From contig JAEZHS010000377.1 of NCBI GenBank assembly GCA_023436825.1, positions 1-9,425 on the forward strand: DNA of 9,425 nucleotides, in the 5' to 3' direction. Positions 1 to 7,016 of the stretch are shown here, piece after piece. Every line of letters starts with the position of its first letter. The first letter of the stretch is position 1. A program made the translations under genes and the position numbers. This DNA is from Pseudomonadota bacterium. GTDB lineage: Bacteria > Pseudomonadota > Alphaproteobacteria > Reyranellales > Reyranellaceae. Under the pieces are notes generated by a model that was not told where the DNA came from, did no database searches, and worked only from the letters and a program-made list of their open reading frames with translations.

Positions 1-691
1 CCGGTTCCTTGATCGGCGTGTAGACCAGCTCGTCGGGATAGGCCGGAAAGTCCTTGGCGCCCCAGTAGGTCGGGTTCTTGGCCATCACCGTCTTCACGTC
101 GGGATCGCGCTGCTTCACCGTGAAGGCGCCGGTGCCCATGGCGTTGCGGACTGCGTAGGTCTCTTCCTTGTCCTTGAAGCTCTGCGGCTTGGTGACGTTG
201 TGCTTCTCCGCCCACGCCTTGGACATGATCAGGATCGACGAGGCGTAGTCGGGCAGGATGGGGTTGGGCCCGTTGGTGATGATGTGCACGGTGAGCGGAT
301 CGATCGCCTTCACCTCCTTGATCGAGGAGATGTAGGCGCGGAAGTCGGAGGTCGGCGCCAGTGCCCGGTTGTAGCTGAAGACCACGTCATCGGCGGTGAA
401 CGGCGTGCCGTCGCTGAACTTCACGTCGGGCCGCAGCTTGAACTCCCAGGTGTCGGGCGAGATCGCCTTCCACGACAGTGCCAGCGCCGGCACTTTGGAA
501 AGCGACGGATCGCGGCTGATCAGCGGCTCATAGACATGAGCATTCATCGCCGAGGTCGGTCCCTCGTTCTGGGAATGCGGGTCCAGCGTGAGAGCGTCGC
601 CCTGGCTGGCCCAACGCAGGGTCTTGGCCTCGGCGACCGTCGTCGCGCACAGGGCCGCGGCGGCGATAGCCACCATACGAGCAACGAACAT
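1..691 (-). CDS. ABC transporter substrate-binding protein, family 5 (peptide/opine type), 3' end outside window
   Basis: This is the N-terminal 230 residues of a periplasmic solute-binding protein that delivers peptides or similar solutes to an ABC importer. The frame stays open to the left edge, so the gene is partial. Residues 1-22 form a signal peptide (short basic start, Ala-rich core, likely cleavage after AEA). Residues about 81-108 match the family 5 signature: WEFKLRPDVKFSDGTPFTADDV has the aromatic-Phe-x-Leu-Arg start, the DGTPFTA core and the DVVFSYNR end. Downstream, MGTGAF and a NPTYWG motif (206-211) are also typical. The start at 691 is supported by GGGAGG placed 8 bases upstream; a second in-frame Met at codon 6 would shorten the signal peptide. 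It diverges from the flavoprotein oxidase gene. Permease and ATPase genes are expected outside the window. The solute cannot be told from this fragment. Confidence 0.9.
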   Translation of the reverse strand, partial: MFVARMVAIAAAALCATTVAEAKTLRWASQGDALTLDPHSQNEGPTSAMNAHVYEPLISRDPSLSKVPALALSWKAISPDTWEFKLRPDVKFSDGTPFTADDVVFSYNRALAPTSDFRAYISSIKEVKAIDPLTVHIITNGPNPILPDYASSILIMSKAWAEKHNVTKPQSFKDKEETYAVRNAMGTGAFTVKQRDPDVKTVMAKNPTYWGAKDFPAYPDELVYTPIKEP

Positions 692-722
692 GAAAACTGC
701 CTCCCGCAGTTGTTGTGTAGCG

Positions 723-751
723 ACCCTAGCGAGCGCCCGGCCGGCGATCAA
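723..751 (-). promoter_or_regulatory. Candidate sigma70-type promoter for the substrate-binding protein gene
   Basis: Reading the minus strand, TTGATC (751-746) lies 17 bases from TAGGGT (728-723). This gives a predicted transcript start near 716 and a leader of about 25 bases. The -35 matches well; the -10 matches only 3 of 6 positions. The -35 lies in the loop of the inverted repeat at 737-766. This is inferred from sequence only. Confidence 0.28.
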
Positions 752-766
752 TGCTGTGCCGGCCGG
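737..766. repeat. 9-bp perfect inverted repeat in the divergent spacer
   Basis: CCGGCCGGC at 737-745 is the exact reverse complement of GCCGGCCGG at 758-766, with 12 bases between. Each arm also contains the 8-bp palindrome CCGGCCGG. It lies between the two divergent starts, so it is more likely an operator or promoter-region structure than a terminator; no T-run follows on either strand. The right arm overlaps the first of the 21-bp-spaced repeats. Chance occurrence is possible in GC-rich DNA. Confidence 0.6.
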
Positions 767-834
767 TCGTCCTTTGACGCGCGCCGGTCGTCCCGCGGAT
801 CATGCCGGTCGTCACAATTCGAGGCATCATCGTC
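762..834. repeat. Phased direct repeats, GCCGGTCGTC three times at 21-bp spacing plus a degenerate fourth
   Basis: The 10-mer GCCGGTCGTC occurs exactly at 762-771, 783-792 and 804-813, each 21 bp apart. A fourth position at 825-834 keeps only TCGTC in the same phase. The bases between the repeats are unrelated, apart from one extra shared C after the first two, so this is not a simple slippage tandem. A 21-bp period is about two DNA turns, placing all copies on one face of the helix, as expected for cooperative regulator binding. The array spans the candidate promoter of the oxidase gene. Confidence 0.7.
774..803 (+). promoter_or_regulatory. Candidate promoter for the flavoprotein oxidase gene
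   Basis: TTGACG (774-779) is followed after 18 bases by GATCAT (798-803), matching the sigma70 consensus at 5/6 and 4/6. A start near 810 would give a leader of about 67 bases to the ATG at 877. Repeat copies lie upstream of the -35, between -35 and -10, and at the predicted start, an arrangement suited to repression. Not verified. Confidence 0.28.
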
Positions 835-865
835 GAATCCGAGGGTAGTCAGGCGGCAGCAACGC

Positions 866-870
866 GAGGA
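866..870 (+). promoter_or_regulatory. Ribosome binding site that decides the oxidase start
   Basis: GAGGA lies 6 bases before the ATG at 877. The longer in-frame ATG at 802 has no such site and would put 25 extra residues in front of the signal peptide, so 877 is preferred. Confidence 0.6.
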
Positions 871-876
871 CCCGCC

Positions 877-2655
877 ATGAACCGACGCCGACTCATGATG
901 CTTGCCGGAGGTTTGCCCCTGATGTCGACCGCCTACGCTCAAACCGTGCGCCGCAGCCGGCCCGGAGATCCTTCCTGGCCCTCGGCCAACCAATGGCAGG
1001 AGTTGAATGCCCGGGTGGGCGGCCAGCTCATCCAGGTGAAGCCGCCGCTCGATGCCTGCCGTGCGGCGCCGGCCAGCGCCGAGTGCGCCACCTTCTTCCG
1101 CGGATTGAAGAACCCGTGGCTGATCGGCGACAACGTCGCGCTGACCCAGACCAGCGGCTGGGTCGACGCCTGGACGTCGACGCCCAGCGCCTACGCAGTG
1201 GCCGCACGCAGTGCGGCCGACGTCGCGGCTGCGGTCGACTTCGCGCGCACTCATCGCCTGCGGATCGCCGTGAAGGGCGGCGGTCATTCCTATCAGGGCA
1301 CCTCGAACGCGCCGGATTCGCTGCTGGTCTGGACGCGCGCCATGAACCGCATCGAGGTGCACGATGCCTTCGTCGGCCAGGGCTGCAGCGATCGCCCGCA
1401 GCCGGCGGTGTCGGTGGGTGCCGGCGTGGTGTGGCTGCATGCCTACGACGCCGTCTCCAAGATCGGCCGCTACGTGCAGGGTGGCGGCTGCACCACGGTC
1501 GGCGTCGCCGGCCTGATCCAGAGCGGCGGTTTCGGCACTTTCTCCAAGCGCTTCGGTCTCGCGGCAGCCGGCCTGATCGAGGCCGAGGTGGTTACCGCCG
1601 ACGGCAGCGTGCGCATTGCCAATGCCTGCACCAACCCCGACCTGTTCTGGGCGCTGAAGGGCGGCGGGGGCGGCAGCTTCGGCATCGTCACGCGCCTGAC
1701 GCTGCGCACACGTGAGCTGCCGGAGCTCTTCGGCGCCATGTTCGTAAACGTGCAGGCCAAATCGGATACCGCCTACCGCGAGCTGATCGGCCGCTTTGTC
1801 ACCTTCTACCGCGAGGCGCTCTTCAATCCGCACTGGGGCGAACAGGTGACTTTCCGCCGTGACAACGTCTTGGGCGTCGCCATGGTCTTCCAAGGCCTCA
1901 ACGGCGATGCCGCGACCGCAACGTGGAAGCCGTTCTTCGACTGGCTCGCCGCCCGGCCGGCCGACTTTGCGGTGCAGGCGCCGCCCTTCGTCGCCGCCCT
2001 GCCGGCGCGGCATTTCTGGGATGCCGCCTTCCTGAAGGCGAATGCCCCGGACTTCGTGTTGAGCGACGACCGGCCCGGCGCACCCTCCGCCAACGTGTTC
2101 TGGCGCTCCAATCTCGGCGAGGCCGGCTGGTTCATCCAGGGCTACGAATCGGTGTGGATGCCGGGTCCGCTGATCGAGCCTGCCAACCAGCCACGGCTGG
2201 CCGATGCGCTGTTCCGGGCGTCACGCCAATGGCGCGTCACGCTGCACTTCACCACGGGCCTCGCCGGCGCGCCGCCTGAAGAGGGCGCGGCGGCGCGCGA
2301 CACGGCGACAAATCCGGCGGCGGCCGACGCCTTCGCGCTCGCCATCAGCGCCTCCGAGGGGGCGCCGGCCTTTCCGGGCATTCCCGGCCACGAGCCCGAC
2401 ATCCCGCTCGCCAAGCGCAACGCCAGGGGCATCAACGCCGCGATGGACGAGCTGCGCAAGCTGGTGCCGAACCACGGCTCCTACGTCTCGGAATCGAACT
2501 ACTTCGAGCCCGATTGGCGCGGCGCCTTCTGGGGCGCGAACTACCCGCGGCTGCGGCAGGTCAAGGACAAGTACGATCCCGACGGGCTGTTCTTCGTCCA
2601 TCACGGTGTCGGCAGCGAGGATTGGAGTCCCGACGGCTTCACCCGGCTGAGGTAG
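877..2655 (+). CDS. Exported FAD-dependent oxidase, berberine-bridge-enzyme-like, probably bicovalent flavin
   Basis: This 592-residue protein belongs to the PCMH-type FAD-binding oxidoreductases with a C-terminal BBE domain; the family oxidises sugars, alcohols or secondary metabolites using O2. MNRRRLMML then AYA-QT (cleavage near residue 21) looks like a Tat-type signal peptide, fitting export of a folded flavoprotein. The FAD domain covers about residues 98-275. His137 in KGGGHSYQG is at the position that binds the FAD 8-alpha carbon, and Cys205 in GGGCTTVGVAGL is at the position of the second (6-S-cysteinyl) link, so bicovalent flavin is predicted. The BBE signature is at 541-580: NYFEPDW, then FWGANYPRL, KYDPDGLF and FVHHGVG. 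The substrate is unknown. It is transcribed alone, divergent from the transporter gene and convergent with the plsY remnant. Confidence 0.9.
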   Translation: MNRRRLMMLAGGLPLMSTAYAQTVRRSRPGDPSWPSANQWQELNARVGGQLIQVKPPLDACRAAPASAECATFFRGLKNPWLIGDNVALTQTSGWVDAWTSTPSAYAVAARSAADVAAAVDFARTHRLRIAVKGGGHSYQGTSNAPDSLLVWTRAMNRIEVHDAFVGQGCSDRPQPAVSVGAGVVWLHAYDAVSKIGRYVQGGGCTTVGVAGLIQSGGFGTFSKRFGLAAAGLIEAEVVTADGSVRIANACTNPDLFWALKGGGGGSFGIVTRLTLRTRELPELFGAMFVNVQAKSDTAYRELIGRFVTFYREALFNPHWGEQVTFRRDNVLGVAMVFQGLNGDAATATWKPFFDWLAARPADFAVQAPPFVAALPARHFWDAAFLKANAPDFVLSDDRPGAPSANVFWRSNLGEAGWFIQGYESVWMPGPLIEPANQPRLADALFRASRQWRVTLHFTTGLAGAPPEEGAAARDTATNPAAADAFALAISASEGAPAFPGIPGHEPDIPLAKRNARGINAAMDELRKLVPNHGSYVSESNYFEPDWRGAFWGANYPRLRQVKDKYDPDGLFFVHHGVGSEDWSPDGFTRLR

Positions 2656-2658
2656 CGC

Positions 2659-2758
2659 CTATCTGGGCTCGATACGCTTGAGCAGGCGGGCGATGCTCTG
2701 GTGGTGCCGCACCCAGACCAGCGGCACCAGCAGCGTCAGCGACCAGGGTCGAGATCAT
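2659..2758 (-). pseudogene. plsY remnant: internally deleted, frameshifted tandem second copy
   Basis: Positions 2661-2740 match the 3' part of the intact plsY (2809-2889) at roughly 90 percent identity (7 substitutions and a 1-base gap by eye). Positions 2741-2758 are identical to the first 18 bases of plsY (3372-3389). Read on the minus strand, it begins ATG ATC TCG ACC CTG GTC exactly as plsY, then jumps to the codons for LTLLVPLVWVRHH in a shifted frame. In that frame the product would end at a TAG at 2659-2661. The intact gene has the 8-mer CAGCAGGA at both deletion edges (2886-2893 and 3366-3373, 480 bp apart), so repeat-mediated deletion plus loss of two bases explains the structure. 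It lies 7 bases behind the plsY stop and is not expected to be functional. Confidence 0.85.
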
Positions 2759-2765
2759 CCATGCC

Positions 2766-3389
2766 TTACCCGCTGGAAGGTGCGGCCTCGCTCTTCCCGC
2801 GCTGGCCGATCTTGGGCTCGGTGCCGTTGAGCAGGCGGGCGATGTTCTCGTGGTGTCGCACCCAGACCAGCGGCACCAGCAGCGTCAGCAGGATGGCGGC
2901 GCGATGGTCGGTCAGGAACCAGGCGGCGATCGCGGCGACCACGACGCTGAGCAGTGCGGCCAGCGAGGAGAAGCGGAAGAGCGCGGCGACCAGCAGCCAG
3001 GCCGCGCAGGCGATGGCGCCGACCGGCCATGACAGGCCCCACATGATGCCGAGCGTGGTCGCCACGCCCTTGCCGCCCTTGAAGCCGAGCCACACCGGGA
3101 ACATGTGGCCGAGCACCGCGCCCGCGGCGGCGCCGACGGCGGCGAGTTGGCCGACCTGGTCGGCGATCAGCACGGCGACGACACCCTTCAGCGCATCGAG
3201 CAGAAGCGTTGCGGCCGCGAGCCCCTTGCGACCGGTGCGCAGCACGTTGGTGGCGCCGATGTTGCCCGAGCCGACCTTGCGGATGTCGCCCAGCCCCGCG
3301 GCGCGCGTCAGCAGCAGGCCGAACGGGATCGACCCCAGCAGGTAGCCCATCAGGAACGGCGCCAGCAGCAGGACCAGGGTCGAGATCAT
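2766..3389 (-). CDS. plsY: Acyl-phosphate:glycerol-3-phosphate acyltransferase PlsY
   Basis: PlsY is an inner-membrane enzyme that transfers the acyl group of acyl-phosphate (made by PlsX) to glycerol 3-phosphate, giving lysophosphatidic acid, the first step of phospholipid synthesis. At 207 residues it has the normal family length and is strongly hydrophobic with about five membrane segments. The conserved loops are all present: GSIPFGLLLTR (19-29), GSGNIGATNVLRTGRK (40-55), GHMFPVWLGFKGGKGVAT (94-111) and ENIARLLNGTEPKIG (181-195). The start follows the stop of the upstream gene by 7 bases and has only a weak Shine-Dalgarno, which suggests translational coupling; Met14 is an alternative start but would cut the first membrane segment. 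In many alphaproteobacteria pyrB and pyrC precede plsY and dprA follows it; here a decayed plsY copy and an unrelated gene follow instead. Confidence 0.97.
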   Translation of the reverse strand: MISTLVLLLAPFLMGYLLGSIPFGLLLTRAAGLGDIRKVGSGNIGATNVLRTGRKGLAAATLLLDALKGVVAVLIADQVGQLAAVGAAAGAVLGHMFPVWLGFKGGKGVATTLGIMWGLSWPVGAIACAAWLLVAALFRFSSLAALLSVVVAAIAAWFLTDHRAAILLTLLVPLVWVRHHENIARLLNGTEPKIGQRGKSEAAPSSG

Positions 3390-3396
3390 TCCAGGT

Positions 3397-4191
3397 TCAG
3401 GGGCTGACGACTCTGCAATTGGTCGAATCGATGTAGGACGTGGTCGGCGGGCCGACCAGCTCGGTCGTGACCTGCTCGCCGGGCTGGATCATGAGCGGGC
3501 CGAGATAGTCGGTCGAGACCGGACGGCCGGCATTCATGAAGGTGCACTCGGCCTGGGTGTTGATGGGATTGCGCGTGTTGGAGGTGAGAGTCACCGTCAC
3601 CTGCCAGTAGCGCGAATCGCCGTAGGTCAGGTTGGCGGCGCCGAGCGTCACCAGCGGCTGCGGCGTCGAGTAGTTGGGAATCGGTCGCGGCCCGGTGCGG
3701 CGCAGCTGCGGCTGCGGCCGTGCGCCCATGTTCTCGGGCGGCCGGTAGCCCGCAGTGCGCGGATCGAAGGCAGCGTCGGGGTCCCGCGTCATCGATGGCG
3801 GCGGATTGGCCTCACTGCCCGAGCCGAGCGTCGCCACACCGCCGCCCGGTACGCCGAGCGGCTGCGGCGAAAGCGGCGCGGAGCTGATGGACGAGCCGCT
3901 GCCGCTCGATCCCATGGTCGTGGTCGGCGGCGGCGCAAGCGGCGTCGGCGCGGGGTGCGCCTGCAAGGGCGTCGGTGTCGGCTGGGCCGTCGGCGCCACG
4001 CCGCCAATCTGCGTCTGCAGGCGGTCGTAGCAGCTGAGGCGCGCCTGGGTTTCGGTCATCTCGCCACAGATCTGGATGTGGCGCGTCAGAGCGTCGAGCA
4101 GGTCATCGCGCGACTGGCCGCGCTGCTGGGCCTCGCTCACGCCCGCGAACGCCATGCCGGCGACACCGATAAGAAGTGACTGTCGAAGCAT
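3397..4191 (-). CDS. Secreted proline-rich protein of unknown function
   Basis: I do not recognise a named family. The 264-residue product starts with a signal peptide (MLRQSLLIGVAGMAFAG, likely cleavage after SEA near residue 21). A short helical segment follows with two cysteines in CGEMTETQARLSCYDRL (42-58); this C...CYDRL pattern recurs in envelope proteins of proteobacteria. Residues about 64-175 are a low-complexity Pro/Thr/Ser/Gly linker. The C-terminal part (about 180-264) is beta-rich (YWQVTVTLTSNTRNPI, then PLMIQPGEQVTTELVG) with Cys216 and Cys259, and resembles the small beta-sandwich domains at the end of some periplasmic proteins. The four cysteines could form two disulfides. An ATG 12 codons upstream (4227) is in frame, but 4191 places the signal peptide at the N-terminus. 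It lies between the pyr genes and plsY and ends 7 bases before plsY. Confidence 0.8.
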   Translation of the reverse strand: MLRQSLLIGVAGMAFAGVSEAQQRGQSRDDLLDALTRHIQICGEMTETQARLSCYDRLQTQIGGVAPTAQPTPTPLQAHPAPTPLAPPPTTTMGSSGSGSSISSAPLSPQPLGVPGGGVATLGSGSEANPPPSMTRDPDAAFDPRTAGYRPPENMGARPQPQLRRTGPRPIPNYSTPQPLVTLGAANLTYGDSRYWQVTVTLTSNTRNPINTQAECTFMNAGRPVSTDYLGPLMIQPGEQVTTELVGPPTTSYIDSTNCRVVSP

Positions 4192-4279
4192 CGTGCAACG
4201 CCCTGATTGGTGGAAGGAGCCGACCATAGCAGACGAAAAGGCCGTTTGGAGGCAGCTTTTGGACCGCGATTGCGCCGTC

Positions 4280-5629
4280 CTAAGCCGCTCTCGCAGGCGT
4301 CACGAAACTTTCGTCCCGATAGATCGTGCGGCCGCCGACGATGGGCGCCATGACCCGGCCCTGCACCGGGCGCTCGTCGAACGGCGTGTTCTTGGTCTTG
4401 CTCCACAGTTCGTCACGATCGACCTTCCAGGCGTAGTCGGCGTCGAACACCACGAGGTCGGCCGGCGCGCCCTTGGCGAGCTTGCCGCCAGGCAGGCCGA
4501 ACAGCCGCGCCGGCGTGCTGGCCAGCAGCTGGAACAGGCGGGGCAAGCTGAGATGCCCGTTGTGCACCAGCTCGAGCGAAATCGGCAGCAGCGTTTCCAG
4601 TCCGATGCCGCCCGGCTCGGCCTGGGCGAAAGGCACGCGCTTGCTGTCCTGATCCTGTGGACGATGGTCCGACACGATGGCGTCGATGATGCCGGCCTTC
4701 AGGCCCTCGACCACGGCCAGCCGGTCCTTCTCGGATCGCAAGGGCGGCACCAGCTTGCCGAAGGTGCGATAGTCGCCGACCGCGAGGTCGTTCAACGCGA
4801 AGTAGGGCGCTGCCGTATCGCAGGTGATCTTCAGCCCGCGCGCCTTGGCGGCGGCGATGGCTGCGACGGCTTCGGAGGTGGAGATCTTGGCGAGGTGCAG
4901 CCGGCCGCCGGTCATCTCGGCGAGCCGGATGTCGCGCTCGACCAGCATCACCTCGGCGAGCGGCGGATTGCCTGAGAGGCCGAGCCGCGTCGCCATCTCG
5001 CCGCTGGTCATGTGGCCGCCCGACAGGGTGGGCTCCTGCGGCAGGTGCACGATCAGCGCATCGAAGGCTTTCGCGTAGTAGAGCGCGCGGCGCAGCACCT
5101 GGGCGTTGCCGACGGCATGGTCGGCGTCGGTGAAGGCGACGGCGCCGGCCTCGGCCAGCAGGCCCATCTCCGCAAGCTCCTTGCCCTCGAGCCCGACGGT
5201 CAGCGCGCCGTAGGCGTACATGTTGACCAGCCTGATCTGGCGGGCGCGGCGGGCGACGAACTCGATCAGCGAGGCGTCGTCGAACGGCGGCTCGTTGTCG
5301 GGCAGCAGCACCAGGGAGGTGATGCCGCCCACTGCGGCGGCGGCACCGGCGCTCTCCAGCGTCTCCTTGTGCTCCTCTCCGGGCTCGCCGGTATGGACGC
5401 GCGTGTCGACCAGGCCGGGCGCGAGATAGAGGCCGCGGCAGTCGACCGACTGGATGCCGTAGGGTGCGCCGGACGCGAACAGGTTGGGGCCGTAATCGGC
5501 GATCTTGCCGTCGCTGATCAGGACAGCGCCCAGGTACTCGGCATCGCCCGTGGGATCGATGATGCGCGCGTTGATATAGGCGGTCGAGCCGCTGTGCTGC
5601 GGCGCCAGGCGATCGATGGTGCCGTTCAC
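4280..5629 (-). CDS. pyrC: Class I dihydroorotase homologue, probably inactive PyrC' partner of PyrB
   Basis: The 449-residue protein has the full amidohydrolase fold of class I dihydroorotase, the third step of UMP synthesis, but key residues differ. The metal motif normally reads D-x-H-x-H-x-x-R-E-P-G; here it is [10 protein letters not shown] (75-84), with Arg77 for the first His and Gly81 for the substrate-binding Arg. The N-T pair of the MPNTxP loop is Asp111-Asn112. The metal-ligand His of the HVST motif is Lys248 (AKIST). The DHAPH motif is DHRPQ (321-325). His79, His195 and Asp321 remain. This pattern matches pseudo-dihydroorotases (PyrC') that hold PyrB in a class A aspartate transcarbamoylase complex. 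It starts with GTG, with GGGAG 7 bases upstream, overlapping pyrB by 4 bases. Some residual activity cannot be excluded from sequence. Confidence 0.9.
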   Translation of the reverse strand: MNGTIDRLAPQHSGSTAYINARIIDPTGDAEYLGAVLISDGKIADYGPNLFASGAPYGIQSVDCRGLYLAPGLVDTRVHTGEPGEEHKETLESAGAAAAVGGITSLVLLPDNEPPFDDASLIEFVARRARQIRLVNMYAYGALTVGLEGKELAEMGLLAEAGAVAFTDADHAVGNAQVLRRALYYAKAFDALIVHLPQEPTLSGGHMTSGEMATRLGLSGNPPLAEVMLVERDIRLAEMTGGRLHLAKISTSEAVAAIAAAKARGLKITCDTAAPYFALNDLAVGDYRTFGKLVPPLRSEKDRLAVVEGLKAGIIDAIVSDHRPQDQDSKRVPFAQAEPGGIGLETLLPISLELVHNGHLSLPRLFQLLASTPARLFGLPGGKLAKGAPADLVVFDADYAWKVDRDELWSKTKNTPFDERPVQGRVMAPIVGGRTIYRDESFVTPARAA

Positions 5630-6594
5630 GCCGCGGCTCCCGCGAGCGCATTGCGTCGGCCGCCGATCAGCGCATCCAGGCAGGCCATGCGCACGGCGAC
5701 GCCCATCTCGACCTGCTCCTGGATGACCGAGCGGTCGACGTCGTCGGCGACCTCGGAGTCGATCTCGACGCCGCGGTTCATCGGCCCGGGATGCATGATC
5801 AGCGCGTCGGGCTTGGCGAATTTGAGCTTCTCCGAGTCCAGCCCGAAGAAGCGGAAATATTCGCTGATCGACGGCACGAACGAGCCCTGCATGCGTTCGG
5901 TCTGCAGGCGCAGCATCATGATTATGTCGACGTCCTTCAGCCCGGTCTTCATGCTGTAGTGGACTTCGACGCCCATGCGGTCGACGTCGGTCGGCATCAG
6001 GGTGGGCGGGCCTACCACCCGCACGCGCGCGCCCATGATCTGCAGCAGGTGGATGTTCGAGCGCGCCACGCGGCTGTGCATGATATCGCCGCAGATCGCC
6101 ACCAGCAGGCCTTCCAGGCTGCCGCGTCGTCGTCGGATGGTGAGCGCGTCGAGCAGAGCCTGTGTGGGATGCTCGTGCTGGCCGTCGCCAGCGTTGATGA
6201 CGGCGCAGTTCACCTTCTGTGACAGAAGATTGACCGCGCCCGATTCGTGGTGGCGCACGACGATGGCGTCGGGTCGCATGGCGTTCAGCGTCATTGCCGT
6301 GTCCAGAAGCGTCTCGCCCTTGCGCACAGAGGAGGTGGCGACGTCCATGTTGATCACGTCGGCGCCCAATCGCTTGGCCGCGACCTCGAAGCTGGTGCGC
6401 GTCCGCGTCGAATTCTCGAAGAACAGGTTGATCACCGTCCGCCCGGCCAGCACGTCGCGCCGTTTGTCGATGGAGCGGTTCTGGTCGATGTAGCTTTCGG
6501 AAAGGTCGAGCAGGCCCGAAATGCTTTCGGGCGCAAGTCCTTCGATGCCGAGCAGATGGGGCAACCTCGGCACGCCCACGCGTTTTCTTGTCAC
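5626..6594 (-). CDS. pyrB: Aspartate carbamoyltransferase catalytic chain PyrB
   Basis: PyrB joins carbamoyl phosphate and aspartate to N-carbamoyl-aspartate, the committed step of pyrimidine synthesis, in the cytoplasm. The 322 residues match the family length. Carbamoyl-phosphate binding is seen in [13 protein letters not shown] (58-70). SSVRKGET (88-95) supplies the Ser and Lys of the loop borrowed by the neighbouring subunit. [14 protein letters not shown] (136-149) and [11 protein letters not shown] (268-278) complete the active site. The GTG start at 6594 has no clear Shine-Dalgarno; in-frame GTG codons at 6579 and 6573 are alternatives, so the exact N-terminus is uncertain by up to 7 residues. 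No pyrI regulatory-chain gene follows; the dihydroorotase-like gene overlaps its stop by 4 bases, which fits a PyrB-PyrC' type complex. Confidence 0.97.
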   Translation of the reverse strand: MTRKRVGVPRLPHLLGIEGLAPESISGLLDLSESYIDQNRSIDKRRDVLAGRTVINLFFENSTRTRTSFEVAAKRLGADVINMDVATSSVRKGETLLDTAMTLNAMRPDAIVVRHHESGAVNLLSQKVNCAVINAGDGQHEHPTQALLDALTIRRRRGSLEGLLVAICGDIMHSRVARSNIHLLQIMGARVRVVGPPTLMPTDVDRMGVEVHYSMKTGLKDVDIIMMLRLQTERMQGSFVPSISEYFRFFGLDSEKLKFAKPDALIMHPGPMNRGVEIDSEVADDVDRSVIQEQVEMGVAVRMACLDALIGGRRNALAGAAA

Positions 6595-6659
6595 TAAAGC
6601 GCGACGTTAAGCACGCTGGCGCAGGCCCCGCAAGGCGACGTTTTGGTGGATAAATAAGG
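6595..6659. other. Spacer before pyrB with an 8-bp direct repeat
   Basis: The 65 bases between the GFA stop and the pyrB start hold GCGACGTT twice (6601-6608 and 6635-6642), 34 bp apart. No clear promoter, attenuator hairpin with T-run or Shine-Dalgarno is seen. It could be a short pyrB leader, or pyrB may be read through from upstream. Confidence 0.35.
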
Positions 6660-7016
6660 TCACAGTTTCAGCCACGGCAGCCGTTCCTCGGCGAAGGCGT
6701 GGCCTGCCGGCGCGAGCGCCGCAGGATCGTCGAATGCGCCGATGTGAAGATGGATTTCGCCCGGCCAGCGGTCGCCTTCATAGGTCAGGGTCGAGCCGCA
6801 ACGTCCGCAGAAGCCGCGACGTACGCCAGGCGACGATTCGAAGTAGGAGAGGGCCCCGCCGGCAAATTTGACCTTCGACGCCTCGAAGCCGGCATAGGCG
6901 GAGACCGGTGCGCCAGTGTGCCGACGGCAGCTCTGGCAATGGCAGTAGCCGGTCCACTTGGGCAGACCGTCGGCGGTGAAGTGGACGTTTCCGCAAAGGC
7001 AGCGACCTTCGCTCAT
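6660..7016 (-). CDS. GFA-family (glutathione-dependent formaldehyde-activating-like) zinc-binding protein
   Basis: This 118-residue protein has the GFA/CENP-V fold. The zinc ligands are clear: C6-L-C8 near the start, C25-H-C27-x-x-C30 and C70-x-x-C73, with the typical CQSCRRHTGAPVSAYAGF and FCGRCGSTLTYEGD stretches. Family members are often called glutathione-dependent formaldehyde-activating enzymes, but that activity is disputed and cannot be assigned here. A strong GGGAGGAG sits just before the ATG (7021-7028), inside the end of the upstream citrate synthase-like gene, and the two genes overlap in an ATGA (7013-7016). They are therefore very probably one transcript with coupled translation. 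The 65 bases downstream lead into pyrB. Confidence 0.9.
   Translation of the reverse strand: MSEGRCLCGNVHFTADGLPKWTGYCHCQSCRRHTGAPVSAYAGFEASKVKFAGGALSYFESSPGVRRGFCGRCGSTLTYEGDRWPGEIHLHIGAFDDPAALAPAGHAFAEERLPWLKL

Noticed and set aside
802..876. Upstream ATG extending the oxidase by 25 residues
   Set aside because: No ribosome binding site, it overlaps the repeat array, and it would bury the signal peptide.
748..2013. Long minus-strand open frame (421 codons) opposite the oxidase gene
   Set aside because: Its product has no recognisable domain and is a composition-driven shadow; the plus-strand frame has clear FAD and BBE motifs.
2755..3093. Minus-strand open frame of 112 codons inside plsY
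   Set aside because: It is an alternative frame of plsY; the plsY frame carries all the family motifs.
4261..4280. Imperfect hairpin (8-bp stem with one mismatch, 4-base loop) at the end of the dihydroorotase-like gene, considered as a terminator
   Set aside because: It is followed by A residues on the minus strand rather than a T-run, and the downstream gene seems to continue the same cluster.
4076..4975. Plus-strand open frame of 299 codons across the start of the secreted protein gene and the 3' half of pyrC
   Set aside because: It is antisense to two genes with clear domain or signal-peptide evidence, and its product is a low-complexity Arg/Gly/Asp-rich sequence with no family match.
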